A stretch of DNA of 64,000 nucleotides from Chthonomonas sp. UBA2387 (GCA_002343445.1 DDSP01000018.1:101051-165050); one strand, 5' to 3'. Counted from the stretch's first letter, positions 16,685-25,475 are shown. A program made the numbers and translations. Notes: generated by a model not told the origin, from the sequence alone.

Positions 16685-17134
16685 TTACTCTCGCTTGAAC
16701 CGGAACTGGGGTTCGTTGGCCTTCTGGTCCAAGGGTTCCAGCAGCTTGCCGCCGTCGGTCGCCTTGAGCGTCATGGGCTGGTTGCTGTCCGTGGTCAAGG
16801 AGGCGTTGTCGCCCATCCCGGTGACCTTCTCCGGCTTGAGCGTGACCTTGTCTCCTTCGAGCGTCCACTTGCCTTCGACAGGCAGGAAGAGCGCCGTCAT
16901 CGAAAACGTGCCGTCCGCCTTGAGTTCGAGCGTCATGCTGGACGCCATGCCCTGACCGAAGCTGTCGGCGAGAGCCTTGGCCGGGTTGTTCTCGTCGGCT
17001 TTCGACGACTCGGCGACGACCATTTCGCCCTTGTACTTGCCCGCGAGGTTGGCCTGAGTCAGCCCTCCCTGACAGCCCACCAGCATCGCCGCAACGGCGA
17101 GCATCACCATGAATCGTGGCACCATGCGCGCCAT
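16685..17134 (-). CDS. Small predicted lipoprotein
   Basis: 149 residues. A signal peptide (MARMVPRFMVMLAVAAMLVG) ends in the lipobox L-V-G-C with Cys21. The mature part is a repetitive beta-rich domain: two stretches of the type MTLELKADGTFSMTA and VEGKWTLEGDKVTLKPE, as in small Meta/lipocalin-like lipoproteins. Function is unknown. It lies between unrelated genes and has no visible operon partner. Confidence 0.75.
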   Translation of the reverse strand: MARMVPRFMVMLAVAAMLVGCQGGLTQANLAGKYKGEMVVAESSKADENNPAKALADSFGQGMASSMTLELKADGTFSMTALFLPVEGKWTLEGDKVTLKPEKVTGMGDNASLTTDSNQPMTLKATDGGKLLEPLDQKANEPQFRFKRE

Positions 17135-17175
17135 TGTAAGGGACGTCCGACGCCTTCGGCGTCAATGGACCCATT

Positions 17176-17466
17176 TCACGGCGCTGCAGCGAGAGGTGGA
17201 TCGGGTTGAAGGCTCGGATCCACAACCAGCACCCCCCGGCCGGAAACCAGGCGCAGTTCGAGGCCCAACACGCGCAGAACGTCCAGGGTCTTGTCCAGCC
17301 GGACCGTCGGCTTGCCCTGCTCCAACTCGCGCACGAACAACTCCGAGCAGCCGGCCATAGCGGCCAACTGGCCCTGCGGCACGCGGAGCGCCTTGCGCCT
17401 CTTTCGCGCGGCGGCGCCCAACCGCTTGGCTGCGAGAGTGGAGGATTCATTCCGAAGCGATCGCAT
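17176..17466 (-). CDS. XRE-family HipB/y4mF-like DNA-binding protein, orphan
   Basis: 96 residues from the ATG at 17466. It has a helix-turn-helix (RKALRVPQGQLAAMAGCSEL followed by FVRELEQGKPTVRLDKTLDVLRVLGLELRLV), the signature of the y4mF/HipB group that usually represses a HipA kinase operon. No hipA-like gene is adjacent on either side. The C-terminus is short and Pro-rich. It may act as a solitary repressor, or be what remains of a toxin-antitoxin locus. Confidence 0.75.
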   Translation of the reverse strand: MRSLRNESSTLAAKRLGAAARKRRKALRVPQGQLAAMAGCSELFVRELEQGKPTVRLDKTLDVLRVLGLELRLVSGRGVLVVDPSLQPDPPLAAAP

Positions 17467-17525
17467 CGTTCTGATCGTATTGACGTCCTGCAGCGTGCGG
17501 AAGTTCGCTGAAAACGAAGCGATCG

Positions 17526-18290
17526 CTACGATTGGTTGAGGCGTTCCTCGACGTTCTCCCGTGCTTGGCGCGAGCCCATCGGCTGCGTTGCCTCGCCTTC
17601 GGCGGCCAAGATTCCCGCGATCGTGCCGAGCGACTCCTGAACCGCCTCTTGCCGCCGGTTGCGGATCAGGGAGTGCCCCTTGGCGATGAGCGCGCCGATG
17701 CCCACAAGACCCAGTGCGGCGGCGGCGAAGCCCCCCAAGGGCGTTGCCCCCAACCCCCGCACGACGGCCACGGACAAACCGGCGGTCGCCATGATCGTCG
17801 GCGCGAGCGCCACGGCGCAGAACACGACAGCCGAGGGCGACGTGTCGGAGAGCACCTTCACCCGCGTCTGGCCATCTTTCGAGCGGAGCGACACGTGGAT
17901 GGGCGACATGCCATCGCCTTTGCCGTCCCATTCGTGCGCGCCCGCGACTTCGGAGACGGCCCCCATGCGGTTGTAGCGGGACCGCAGGGCGGAGAGGATG
18001 CTGTGCCACGCATCCTCGGTGAGTTCGCCGGGGATGACACGCTCGACGTCGAGTTTGGCTTTCGCCCCCCAGAACCCGCGCTTCTTGGGGGCTTCGAGCC
18101 CCACGGCGGCCTCCTCGATGGCTTGGCGCAGGCATCGCGGATCGAGCCCGAGTTCGGCGCCGATTTTGAGGATGTCGGCGGTCGCTACGCCGGACTCGAC
18201 GACCGGTCGGCCCTGGCTTTCCTGCAACTCGGCGGCTCGGCGCAGAATCGCGCCGACCTGCTCTTCGCTCAGTCGCGGTTCGTTGGGCAT
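17526..18290 (-). CDS. Membrane protein of unknown function
   Basis: 254 residues. The N-terminal helical segment (LSEEQVGAILRRAAELQ and LGLDPRCLRQAIEEA) resembles a domain seen in other uncharacterised membrane proteins, where it may sense or bind partners. A middle soluble part is followed by two hydrophobic helices at about 160-178 and 186-204, and a charged C-terminal tail. No catalytic motif is visible. The gene lies 59 bases upstream of the HipB-like gene on the same strand. Confidence 0.6.
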   Translation of the reverse strand: MPNEPRLSEEQVGAILRRAAELQESQGRPVVESGVATADILKIGAELGLDPRCLRQAIEEAAVGLEAPKKRGFWGAKAKLDVERVIPGELTEDAWHSILSALRSRYNRMGAVSEVAGAHEWDGKGDGMSPIHVSLRSKDGQTRVKVLSDTSPSAVVFCAVALAPTIMATAGLSVAVVRGLGATPLGGFAAAALGLVGIGALIAKGHSLIRNRRQEAVQESLGTIAGILAAEGEATQPMGSRQARENVEERLNQS

Positions 18291-18394
18291 CGCTGCGGGG
18301 AGTATGGCATCGGGGTGGCTTGAGAACCGGACAAACCTCGGGCTCAGCCACGGAAATCGCTGATCGGCGACCGATGGACCGACGGGTCGCTGGC

Positions 18395-18400
18395 TATACT
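18395..18400 (+). promoter_or_regulatory. -10 box TATACT of the first dockerin-like gene
   Basis: GGCTATACT lies 18 bases upstream of the ATG at 18419. A CAGGAG ribosome-binding site lies between them. Confidence 0.5.
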
Positions 18401-18418
18401 GTCTTGCAGGAGTCTCCC

Positions 18419-20044
18419 ATGAGAGGTGCTTGGAATCGCTTGGTGCCGGTCGCCGCAGCGATCGCTCTGGTTCAGGTTTGCTCCGCCGAAGTGGTGGTCG
18501 AGTGGTCGCGCCGCATTGCCTTTGGGGTTGAGAGCGGGCGCCTGGTGAACGCTTGCCTGGACTCCCAGGACAACCTGATTGTGGCGTCCTCGGGCCCGTC
18601 GGGCAACTCCTGGTTGCTTAAGTTCGATCCCAATGGCGTGAACCTGTGGGTCACTTCGGCCCTCGGCGAAGTCATGGATCTGATCCCCATTGAAGACGGA
18701 TCTCTCCTGGTCACGGCGGCCGTGCCCGGGCAGTACGACCGTGCGACAGTATCCGTCGTCGGCTCCCACGGGGTGCGGCTGTGGTCGCGCGCGTTCGCAG
18801 AATCCCCTGGAACGGAGCTCAGTGTCGCTTATGCCCCAGGCATGAATCGTGTCGCGATCTGGGATGGGGAGTTCGTGCATGTGCTGGCCATGGACGGCAC
18901 CCCGCTCCGCACGTTCCCCGTCGCAGGCAACGACGCGCTGTGGATGATGTATGTGGAAGGTCAAGGACTCGTGACCGTGGGTTCGACCGACAACTACAGC
19001 CTGAATTGCCGAATCACCTTCCAACGCCACGACCTCGATGGCACGCTTTCTGCCACCTCTATCCTCGGGCCCGAGATATCCCTCTATTCCGTTTTCGTCT
19101 CCGCGTTCTCCCGCTCGCCCGACGGCTCCTATATTCTCTCTGGGGAGTTCACCGCTGCGGACCCGGATACAGGAACGCTGGTCTTGTCATCCGACGGTTC
19201 TCAGCTGATCGGCTGGTTGCCCAGAGGTGTTTTGGGAATACTGCCGGATGGCCAGCTGCAAAGGGCCGTCGCTCAAGGCTCTACTCTTCTTGTTGACCGG
19301 TATAGGAACACCGAGCTTGTCAACTCGTGGAGTCACGCGACACCGCGCTGGTATGGACTCTATGCCAGCACGACCGACCGATGGGGGAACCATGTATTGG
19401 GCGCGACGTTCTCCGAGACCTTCAGCGGCAGGCCCGCTCTGATCGTCGTAGATTCCGAAGGCACCTTGCGCGAACAGGCAACTCCGCCGCTTTGGATGGG
19501 CAATTTGTATTCGGCCAACGGCACAGGGGTGCTGGCCAGCCACAACACGAATCGGATCATTCACCTGTTCGGGGCCAACGATACCGTGTGCATCATTTCC
19601 GCGCGCCTGAGCTATCGAACCACGGTTGCGTGCCAGCTTGAAGGTGTATCCGGCGGCGGAAGACCCGTTCAGTGGTGGCTAGAGACGCCAGCAGGCGAGA
19701 CGGTGGCACACGGAGGGGATATGCTGGATGCGGAGTCCCGCTTTGTGGTCGATTCACCCCGATCGGGGGCTGGCCGTCTGCGGGTCAAGGCCTCGCATTG
19801 GCTTTCGGCGAGCCTTCCGCTTTCCGTCGGGGATGAAGAGGCGGTCGCGCTGACCCTGATCAACGGCGACGCCACGGGCGACAACCGCATAGACATCCGG
19901 GACTTCTTCGCCCTGCGGAGTGCGTTCGGCACGCGGGAAGGCGATCCCGGATTCCTACCATCGGCGGACTTTGACGAAAGCGGCTCCATCAACATCATGG
20001 ATGCACTCATTCTGCGGCGCAACTTTGGCAAGGTGGGCACTTGA
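18419..20044 (+). CDS. Secreted beta-propeller-like protein with C-terminal dockerin-like repeats
   Basis: 541 residues from the ATG at 18419, chosen for its CAGGAG ribosome-binding site and the signal peptide that follows (cut near CSAEV). The body is beta-rich with repeated short strands, as in propeller proteins. The C-terminal 65 residues contain two EF-hand-type dockerin segments (NGDATGDNRIDIRDFFALRS and SADFDESGSINIMDALILRR), each with the Asp/Asn pattern of a calcium loop. No cohesin is visible nearby; in this kind of bacterium dockerin repeats often occur without a cellulosome. The next gene is a paralogue whose start overlaps the stop codon. Confidence 0.75.
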   Translation: MRGAWNRLVPVAAAIALVQVCSAEVVVEWSRRIAFGVESGRLVNACLDSQDNLIVASSGPSGNSWLLKFDPNGVNLWVTSALGEVMDLIPIEDGSLLVTAAVPGQYDRATVSVVGSHGVRLWSRAFAESPGTELSVAYAPGMNRVAIWDGEFVHVLAMDGTPLRTFPVAGNDALWMMYVEGQGLVTVGSTDNYSLNCRITFQRHDLDGTLSATSILGPEISLYSVFVSAFSRSPDGSYILSGEFTAADPDTGTLVLSSDGSQLIGWLPRGVLGILPDGQLQRAVAQGSTLLVDRYRNTELVNSWSHATPRWYGLYASTTDRWGNHVLGATFSETFSGRPALIVVDSEGTLREQATPPLWMGNLYSANGTGVLASHNTNRIIHLFGANDTVCIISARLSYRTTVACQLEGVSGGGRPVQWWLETPAGETVAHGGDMLDAESRFVVDSPRSGAGRLRVKASHWLSASLPLSVGDEEAVALTLINGDATGDNRIDIRDFFALRSAFGTREGDPGFLPSADFDESGSINIMDALILRRNFGKVGT

Positions 20045-21642
20045 ATCGGATGCTCGCAACCCTGGTCGTCGCTCTCGTTTCCTTGGCAGCAGCCAACGGC
20101 CAATGGCATGAAGTGTGGCGCAATCGGGCCACAACCTACCAACTGCCAAACGCCTACAAGTGGTGTACGTTCTCGAATGGCGACTTCGGAGACAGCTATC
20201 TTACCGAAGTGAATACATCTCTCTGGCCGTCGTCTAGTTATAGCAGAATTCAGCGATTGGCCATGGATGGATCTACAGGCTGGTCACTGAGCATATCCGG
20301 CTACGCGTCAACGGGGTCTTCAGTGCACAGCAGAAACACAGCCGTGTCCTATGGCGGAACAGATCACTATCAGAGTTTTGATGGACTGCTGACCTTATCG
20401 GATACGGGTCAAGTCCTTGGAGGGAGCGTCCAGTACGGAGGCTCCGGAATGTCCAGGTATGAATTGATCACTGGACAAGTGGCTAGACACATTCCGGTTG
20501 AGCAAGCGATTCGCGTTGACGGGCCCGTTCGATCCTACACGTGGCCAATGGGCGATTACGCGGACATCGAGATCGGCGATATCATTCCAGATGCCCTAGG
20601 CGGCGTCTATGTGATTGGCAACAGGAATGGATACGCCTGGGCTGGTTACGTCGCGGGCTTGTTCAGTGGAGTGTTGTTGCGCGAACTGACCCTCGAGTTC
20701 CCAAGCAGGTTTGTAGATGGTGAGATGATCGGTGGTAGACGCTTGGGTTTGGCGGCGATTAGCGGCGAGGGAGACCAAAGGCGGGCCCATATGTGGATGG
20801 GTACGACTGAATTGGATGGGCAGCTCGTCTGGCAAAGCGAGCCCGCGTACGCCCTATGGATCGGAATCCATTCCGACGTTAGGGGTCGCATCGGTGCTCT
20901 AGTGGGCAGAAGCAACATTGACTGGGAGTACCTCCTTTTCCATCCGTGGGGATTTGTGGATGCGAGAATTGATTCGAGCCGCTTGGGTGTGGGCGATGCC
21001 GTTCCGGGGGTTGCTACAGACCATGGAGGCTGCTTCTACTTCCAATACAGCACTCGGATTGTCAAGACCTCGGCAGACCTTCAGCCCTTGTGGACCGCAG
21101 GCGAGCCGATGGGCAGGATCGGTGCAATGGGCGACATGGCCGTCCACTGGATGGAAGGCAGCGACTTCGTGTACGCGCGCTACGCGCAGGCCATCCCGTT
21201 CTCGGCAAAACTGAACCTCGGGCTCTACTTCGGTTCGGCGGGAGGATTGGGGGCGAGCGTGAGCCTGTCGTCCGTCGGCGGCGCAGCGCCGTTCTTGAGA
21301 CAGACAGTCCCCGTCCGCTCGGATCGCACGCTCGCCTTCGACCTGCCCGTAAGCGGCACTTTGGACGTGCGAATCAAGGTCGGCCATTGGCTCTCCACCA
21401 CCTACCGCGCCTTGCCCATCGCCGAATCGGGGGTGACAAACGTCCCGTTCCAGTTGGTCAACGGCGATGTGGACGGAGACGACGCCATCGGCCTGTTCGA
21501 CTTTCTCGCTCTTCGCCAGGCTTATGGAACGCGCGCGGGAGACGCGCTCTGGAACCCGCTGGCCGATCTGGACGGAAACGGCCACGTGGGCATCGGGGAC
21601 TTCGCGATCCTGCGCACGAACTACGGACGCCGCGGCGACTGA
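20041..21642 (+). CDS. Secreted dockerin-like protein, paralogue of the preceding gene
   Basis: 533 residues if TTG at 20041 is used, overlapping the upstream stop; ATG at 20050 is the alternative. A signal peptide (LATLVVALVSLAAANG) is followed by a beta-rich body and a dockerin-like end with two calcium-loop segments (VDGDDAIGLFDFLALRQAYG and ADLDGNGHVGIGDFAILRTN). The first 900 bases are visibly richer in A+T than flanking genes, with codons such as AGA, ATA and TTA that are rare elsewhere here. This suggests recent acquisition or relaxed evolution of the body while the C-terminal domain keeps host-like composition. Confidence 0.72.
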   Translation: MNRMLATLVVALVSLAAANGQWHEVWRNRATTYQLPNAYKWCTFSNGDFGDSYLTEVNTSLWPSSSYSRIQRLAMDGSTGWSLSISGYASTGSSVHSRNTAVSYGGTDHYQSFDGLLTLSDTGQVLGGSVQYGGSGMSRYELITGQVARHIPVEQAIRVDGPVRSYTWPMGDYADIEIGDIIPDALGGVYVIGNRNGYAWAGYVAGLFSGVLLRELTLEFPSRFVDGEMIGGRRLGLAAISGEGDQRRAHMWMGTTELDGQLVWQSEPAYALWIGIHSDVRGRIGALVGRSNIDWEYLLFHPWGFVDARIDSSRLGVGDAVPGVATDHGGCFYFQYSTRIVKTSADLQPLWTAGEPMGRIGAMGDMAVHWMEGSDFVYARYAQAIPFSAKLNLGLYFGSAGGLGASVSLSSVGGAAPFLRQTVPVRSDRTLAFDLPVSGTLDVRIKVGHWLSTTYRALPIAESGVTNVPFQLVNGDVDGDDAIGLFDFLALRQAYGTRAGDALWNPLADLDGNGHVGIGDFAILRTNYGRRGD

Positions 21643-21668
21643 GGCCCCTGGTTCGCGCCCGTCGTTGG

Positions 21669-21674
21669 TAGAAT
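21669..21674 (+). promoter_or_regulatory. -10 box TAGAAT of sdhA
   Basis: GGTAGAATG lies 15 bases upstream of the sdhA ATG. Confidence 0.5.
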
Positions 21675-21689
21675 GAACCAACGAACCCC

Positions 21690-23585
21690 ATGGCACAGCG
21701 CGAAGTCATCGTCGTCGGCGGAGGACTGGCCGGACTCATGACCACCATGAAGCTCGCGGAGGCGGGCGTCAAGGTCAAACTCTTCAGCCTTGTTCCGGTC
21801 AAGCGCAGCCATAGCGTCTGCGCCCAGGGCGGCATCAACGGCGCGGTGAACCTGCGCGGCGAGGGCGATTCGCCCTACCTCCACTTTGAAGACACGATCA
21901 CCGGCGGCGACTTCCTGAACCACCAGCCACCCGTGATGCGCATGGCCGAGCGCGCGCCCGCCATCATCTACCTGCTGGACCGCATGGGCGTGCCCTTCAA
22001 TCGCACCTCCGAAGGACTTCTGAGCTTCCGTCGTTTCGGCGGGACGCTCAAGCACCGCACCGCCTATGCCGGCGCCACCACGGGCCAACAGTTGCTCTAC
22101 GCGCTGGACGAGCAGGTGCGCCGGTGGGAGGTGAGCCACGACGTCGAAAAGTTCGAGGGCTGGGACTTCCTTTCGCTGGTCAAAGACGCCGAAGGCAACG
22201 TGCGGGGCATCGTGGCCCAAGACCTGCGCACGATGAAGATCGAGTCGTTCGCGGCGGATGCCGTGGTCATCGCCACGGGCGGCAACGGCCTGATCTTCGG
22301 GCGCTCGACCAACTCGATCATCAACACGGGCTCGCCCGTGGCCATCTGCTACCAGCAAGGCGCCACCTACGGCAACCCCGAGATGGTGCAGATCCACCCG
22401 ACGGCCATCCCGGGCGAAGACAAATGCCGCTTGATGAGCGAATCGGTGCGCGGCGAAGGCGGGCGCGTGTGGACGCCCCGCGACCCCATGGACAAGCGGC
22501 TCGGCAAGGACATCCCCGAAAGCGACCGGTGGTACTTCTGCGAAGACCTCGACCCCGTTTACGCGAACCTGCTCTCGCGCGACATCGTCTCGTTCGCCAT
22601 CTACTGCGTGTGCCGCATGGGCAAGGGCGTCCGCGGCGAACAGCAGGTGTTCCTCGACATCAGCCACTTGGTCAAGGACAAGGGCATGACGCGCGAGCAG
22701 GTGTGGGACAAACTCGGCGGCGTTCTCGAAATCTACGAGAAGTTCATGAACGAGGACCCCATCGAGAACCCGATGCGGATCTACCCGGCGGTGCATTACA
22801 CCATGGGCGGCTTGTGGGTCCAGTACGAGAAGGGCCACGAGAACACGCTCGACATCGCCTCGGCCAAGAACCAGATGACCAATCTGCCCGGGTTGTTCGC
22901 GGCGGGCGAGTGCGAGTACCAGTACCACGGCGCGAACCGGCTTGGAGCGAACGCGCTATTGAGCTGTTTGACCGGCGGCGAACTGGCGGCGCAAGGCGTG
23001 ATGGCGTACCTTGCGGGCATGGAAAGGGCTGCGGACCAGGTGTCGCTGGCGGCCACGCTTGCGGCGGCCAAGGCCGAGCAGGACTCGCTTTATGCGGGCC
23101 TCATGCGCTCGAACGGCCCCGAGAACCCCTACGCTCTCCAGGCCGAACTGGCCGAAGTGATGTGGAACAACTGCGGCATCTGGCGGCTCCAGAGCGACCT
23201 GCTGGCCGCGCGCGAGCGGCTGAACGACCTCGGCGATCGCATCAAGAAGTGCGACCTGACCGATGGCGGCGGCTGGTCGAACCAGGCCATCCCGTTCACG
23301 CGCTCGATGATGCACATGATCGAAATGTCGAAGGCCATCGTGGGCGGCGCGATCGTGCGCGACGAATCGCGCGGGGCGCACTTCAAGATGGACACGCCCG
23401 ACCGCGACGACGCCAACTGGCTTAAGACGACGATGGCGACGTGGACGCCCTCCGGCCCCGAGTTCGCGTTCGAACCGGTGGATTGCTGCTTCCTTGCCCC
23501 CCGCGCCCGCAAGTACAAGATCAACCAGAACAAGATCGTGAAGGTGATCATGGGCGAGGACTACTTGAGCCGTCCAGCGGAGTAA
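21690..23585 (+). CDS. sdhA: Succinate dehydrogenase/fumarate reductase flavoprotein subunit
   Basis: 631 residues. The N-terminal dinucleotide fold VVGGGLAGLMTTMKLAEAG binds FAD, and RSHSVCAQGGINGAVN contains the His (residue 41) that carries covalent FAD. HPTAIPGEDKCRLMSESVRGEGG and YPAVHYTMGGLWV form the substrate region, and GANRLGANALLSCLTGGE is the second FAD contact. The form resembles the B-type (Bacillus/epsilon-proteobacterial) flavoprotein that works with a one-protein di-haem SdhC. Neither sdhC nor sdhB is beside it, which is unusual; they must lie elsewhere if the enzyme is used. Confidence 0.93.
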   Translation: MAQREVIVVGGGLAGLMTTMKLAEAGVKVKLFSLVPVKRSHSVCAQGGINGAVNLRGEGDSPYLHFEDTITGGDFLNHQPPVMRMAERAPAIIYLLDRMGVPFNRTSEGLLSFRRFGGTLKHRTAYAGATTGQQLLYALDEQVRRWEVSHDVEKFEGWDFLSLVKDAEGNVRGIVAQDLRTMKIESFAADAVVIATGGNGLIFGRSTNSIINTGSPVAICYQQGATYGNPEMVQIHPTAIPGEDKCRLMSESVRGEGGRVWTPRDPMDKRLGKDIPESDRWYFCEDLDPVYANLLSRDIVSFAIYCVCRMGKGVRGEQQVFLDISHLVKDKGMTREQVWDKLGGVLEIYEKFMNEDPIENPMRIYPAVHYTMGGLWVQYEKGHENTLDIASAKNQMTNLPGLFAAGECEYQYHGANRLGANALLSCLTGGELAAQGVMAYLAGMERAADQVSLAATLAAAKAEQDSLYAGLMRSNGPENPYALQAELAEVMWNNCGIWRLQSDLLAARERLNDLGDRIKKCDLTDGGGWSNQAIPFTRSMMHMIEMSKAIVGGAIVRDESRGAHFKMDTPDRDDANWLKTTMATWTPSGPEFAFEPVDCCFLAPRARKYKINQNKIVKVIMGEDYLSRPAE

Positions 23586-23617
23586 GCGGAGCCTCTCGTC
23601 CGGTTCGGTTCGGTCGT

Positions 23618-23642
23618 GATTCCCCTCCTCCGGAGGGGAATC
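23618..23642. terminator. Strong hairpin after sdhA, with a second repeat copy downstream
   Basis: GATTCCCCTCC and GGAGGGGAATC are perfect 11-base arms around a 3-base loop. A related shorter copy (CCCTT-CCG-AAGGG followed by GGAATCTGG) lies near 23663-23683. It could end sdhA transcription, although no U-tract follows, or be a REP-like intergenic repeat. Confidence 0.5.
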
Positions 23643-23695
23643 TCGGAGCTCTGGCGGCGACGCCCTTCCGAAGGGGAATCTGGAGGTACTGCGGC

Positions 23696-23701
23696 TAGAA
23701 T
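23696..23701 (+). promoter_or_regulatory. -10 box TAGAAT of the Uma2 gene
   Basis: GGCTAGAATG lies 6 bases upstream of the GTG at 23708, implying an almost leaderless transcript. Confidence 0.45.
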
Positions 23702-23707
23702 GAAGTC

Positions 23708-24220
23708 GTGATCACAGAACAGACCGGCATCCAAGACCTCTTCGAGCGACTGGTCGCCGCCGAAGACGTCGGGGTCAAGCTGGAGCTGGGTCAGGGCACC
23801 CCCACCTGGGAGTTCTTGCCTTCGCCCATGCACCAGATGAAGGTCCGCGACATTGACCGGAGCATCCGTCAGGCACCCGATGCCTCGGGTTGCGGGTGTT
23901 ACACGTTGGCCGACACCTATGTGTTGCTGCCCGACGGCTCGCTCAAGCGTCCCGATCTGATGATCCTGTGCGAACGGCCGGCACCCGAGCGTCACGCGTT
24001 GCGTTTGGTGCCCAAGGCGGTCGTCGAGGTGCTCTCGCCCGGCTTCGAGGCCAAGGACCTCGACGTCGGCGCACCGCTCTACTTGAGCAACGGCGTGCTC
24101 GATGTGGTCGTCGCCGACCCGGAGACGGGCATCGTCCACCACTTTCGGCGCGGTGGGTCGGTCAAGCACGCCGGGCCCGTCGAGATCCGGCTCGAGTTTG
24201 GCGGCGTCCTCACCGCCTGA
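23708..24220 (+). CDS. Uma2-family (DUF820) putative endonuclease
   Basis: 170 residues from GTG. The family core is visible: SLKRPDLMILCE (metal-binding Asp after RP), LVPKAVVEVLSPGFEAKDL (the E-V-L-S motif of the PD-(D/E)XK-like fold), and a C-terminal YLSNGVLDVVVADPETGIVHHF strand pair. Uma2 proteins are abundant in cyanobacteria, Chloroflexi and Armatimonadota; their biological role is unclear. It is a single gene with its own promoter, 35 bases before tyrS. Confidence 0.8.
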   Translation: MITEQTGIQDLFERLVAAEDVGVKLELGQGTPTWEFLPSPMHQMKVRDIDRSIRQAPDASGCGCYTLADTYVLLPDGSLKRPDLMILCERPAPERHALRLVPKAVVEVLSPGFEAKDLDVGAPLYLSNGVLDVVVADPETGIVHHFRRGGSVKHAGPVEIRLEFGGVLTA

Positions 24221-24239
24221 CCGACGCAGCGCCTCGCGG

Positions 24240-24245
24240 TACACT
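24240..24245 (+). promoter_or_regulatory. -10 box TACACT of tyrS
   Basis: GCGGTACACTCGG lies 10 bases upstream of the tyrS ATG; the leader would be only a few bases long. Confidence 0.45.
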
Positions 24246-24255
24246 CGGCCCACCC

Positions 24256-25464
24256 ATGACCCTCGAGCAACAGCTCGACATCTTGCGTCGCGGCGCGACC
24301 GAGATCATCAGCGAAGAAGACCTGGCGGCCAAGCTCAAACTCGGCAGGCCCTTGCGCGTCAAGCTCGGCGTGGACCCAACGGCCAAGGACGTTACGCTCG
24401 GCTGGGCCGTCGTCCTGCGCAAGCTGCGCGACTTCCAGCGGCTCGGCCATACGGCATGCCTGATCATCGGCGACTTCACCGCTCAGATCGGCGACCCGAG
24501 CGGCAAGAGCAAGACGCGCAAGCAACTCAGCCGCGAAGAGGTTCAGGCTAACGTCGAAGCGGTCACCAAGCAGGTCTACAAGATCCTCGACCCGGACAAA
24601 ACCGAGATCTTCTTCAACCGGGACTGGCTCGGCGCGATGACGTTCGAGGACGTGATCCGGCTGGCCTCGCGCACCACGGTCGCCCGCATCATGGAGCGAG
24701 ACGACTTCACCAAGCGGTGGACCGACAACCGCCCGATCGCGCTGCACGAGATCCTCTATCCCCTGTGTCAGGGCTACGATTCGGTGCAGATCAACGCCGA
24801 CGTTGAGCTTGGCGGCAACGACCAGAAGTTCAACAACCTGGTCGGGCGCACGCTGATGAACCAGTACGGCCAGGAGCCGCAGGTCGTGCTGCTCATGCCG
24901 CTGCTTGTCGGGACCGACGGGGTGGAGAAGATGTCCCAGTCGCTCGGCAACTACGTTTCGGTGGTGGATACGCCGAACGACATGTACGGGAAGACGATGT
25001 CCATCCCGGATTCGATCCTGGAGAACTGGTTCGTGCTGTGCACGGATGTGCCGCTCGCCGAGATCGGCGGGATGATGCAGGCGTGCTCCGACGGAACGAT
25101 GAACCCGCGCGACGCCAAGCGGCGGCTGGCGCGGGAGATTGTGACGCTGTACCACGACGCCGAGGCCGCCGAAGCCGCCGACCGCTACTTCTTGGAGACG
25201 TTCAGCAAGAAGCGGCAGCCCGTCGAAGCCGAAGAGGCCGAGATTCCCGCCGAGTTGAACGGCGACCGAGGGGTGCCGCTTGCAGCGTTGGTCGCTGCCC
25301 TTGGCATGGCCGAATCCAACAGCAAGGCGCGCAAACTCATCGAGGCGGGCGCCGTGAGCTTGGACGGTGAGAAGGTCAACGACATGACCGCCCAATTCGC
25401 ACCCGGCGATTTGAGCGGAAAAGTGCTGCGCGTCGGGAAACACCAGTTCAAGAAGCTCGTCTAA
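24256..25464 (+). CDS. tyrS: Tyrosyl-tRNA synthetase with a degenerate HIGH motif
   Basis: 402 residues from the ATG at 24256, which matches the N-terminus of TyrZ-type enzymes. The body fits: IIGDFTAQIGDPSGKSKTR, LYPLCQGYDSVQINADVELG (tyrosine pocket), KMSQS at 225-229, and an S4 RNA-binding domain from about residue 340. The HIGH signature, normally HLGH in this group, reads TLGW (residues 47-50) in VDPTAKDVTLGWAVVLRKL; the codons are unambiguous (ACG CTC GGC TGG). Both His that stabilise the adenylation transition state are thus replaced. The selenoprotein candidate follows after 2-11 bases, so the two are probably cotranscribed. Confidence 0.92.
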   Translation: MTLEQQLDILRRGATEIISEEDLAAKLKLGRPLRVKLGVDPTAKDVTLGWAVVLRKLRDFQRLGHTACLIIGDFTAQIGDPSGKSKTRKQLSREEVQANVEAVTKQVYKILDPDKTEIFFNRDWLGAMTFEDVIRLASRTTVARIMERDDFTKRWTDNRPIALHEILYPLCQGYDSVQINADVELGGNDQKFNNLVGRTLMNQYGQEPQVVLLMPLLVGTDGVEKMSQSLGNYVSVVDTPNDMYGKTMSIPDSILENWFVLCTDVPLAEIGGMMQACSDGTMNPRDAKRRLAREIVTLYHDAEAAEAADRYFLETFSKKRQPVEAEEAEIPAELNGDRGVPLAALVAALGMAESNSKARKLIEAGAVSLDGEKVNDMTAQFAPGDLSGKVLRVGKHQFKKLV

Positions 25465-25475
25465 ACGTGCATCCG

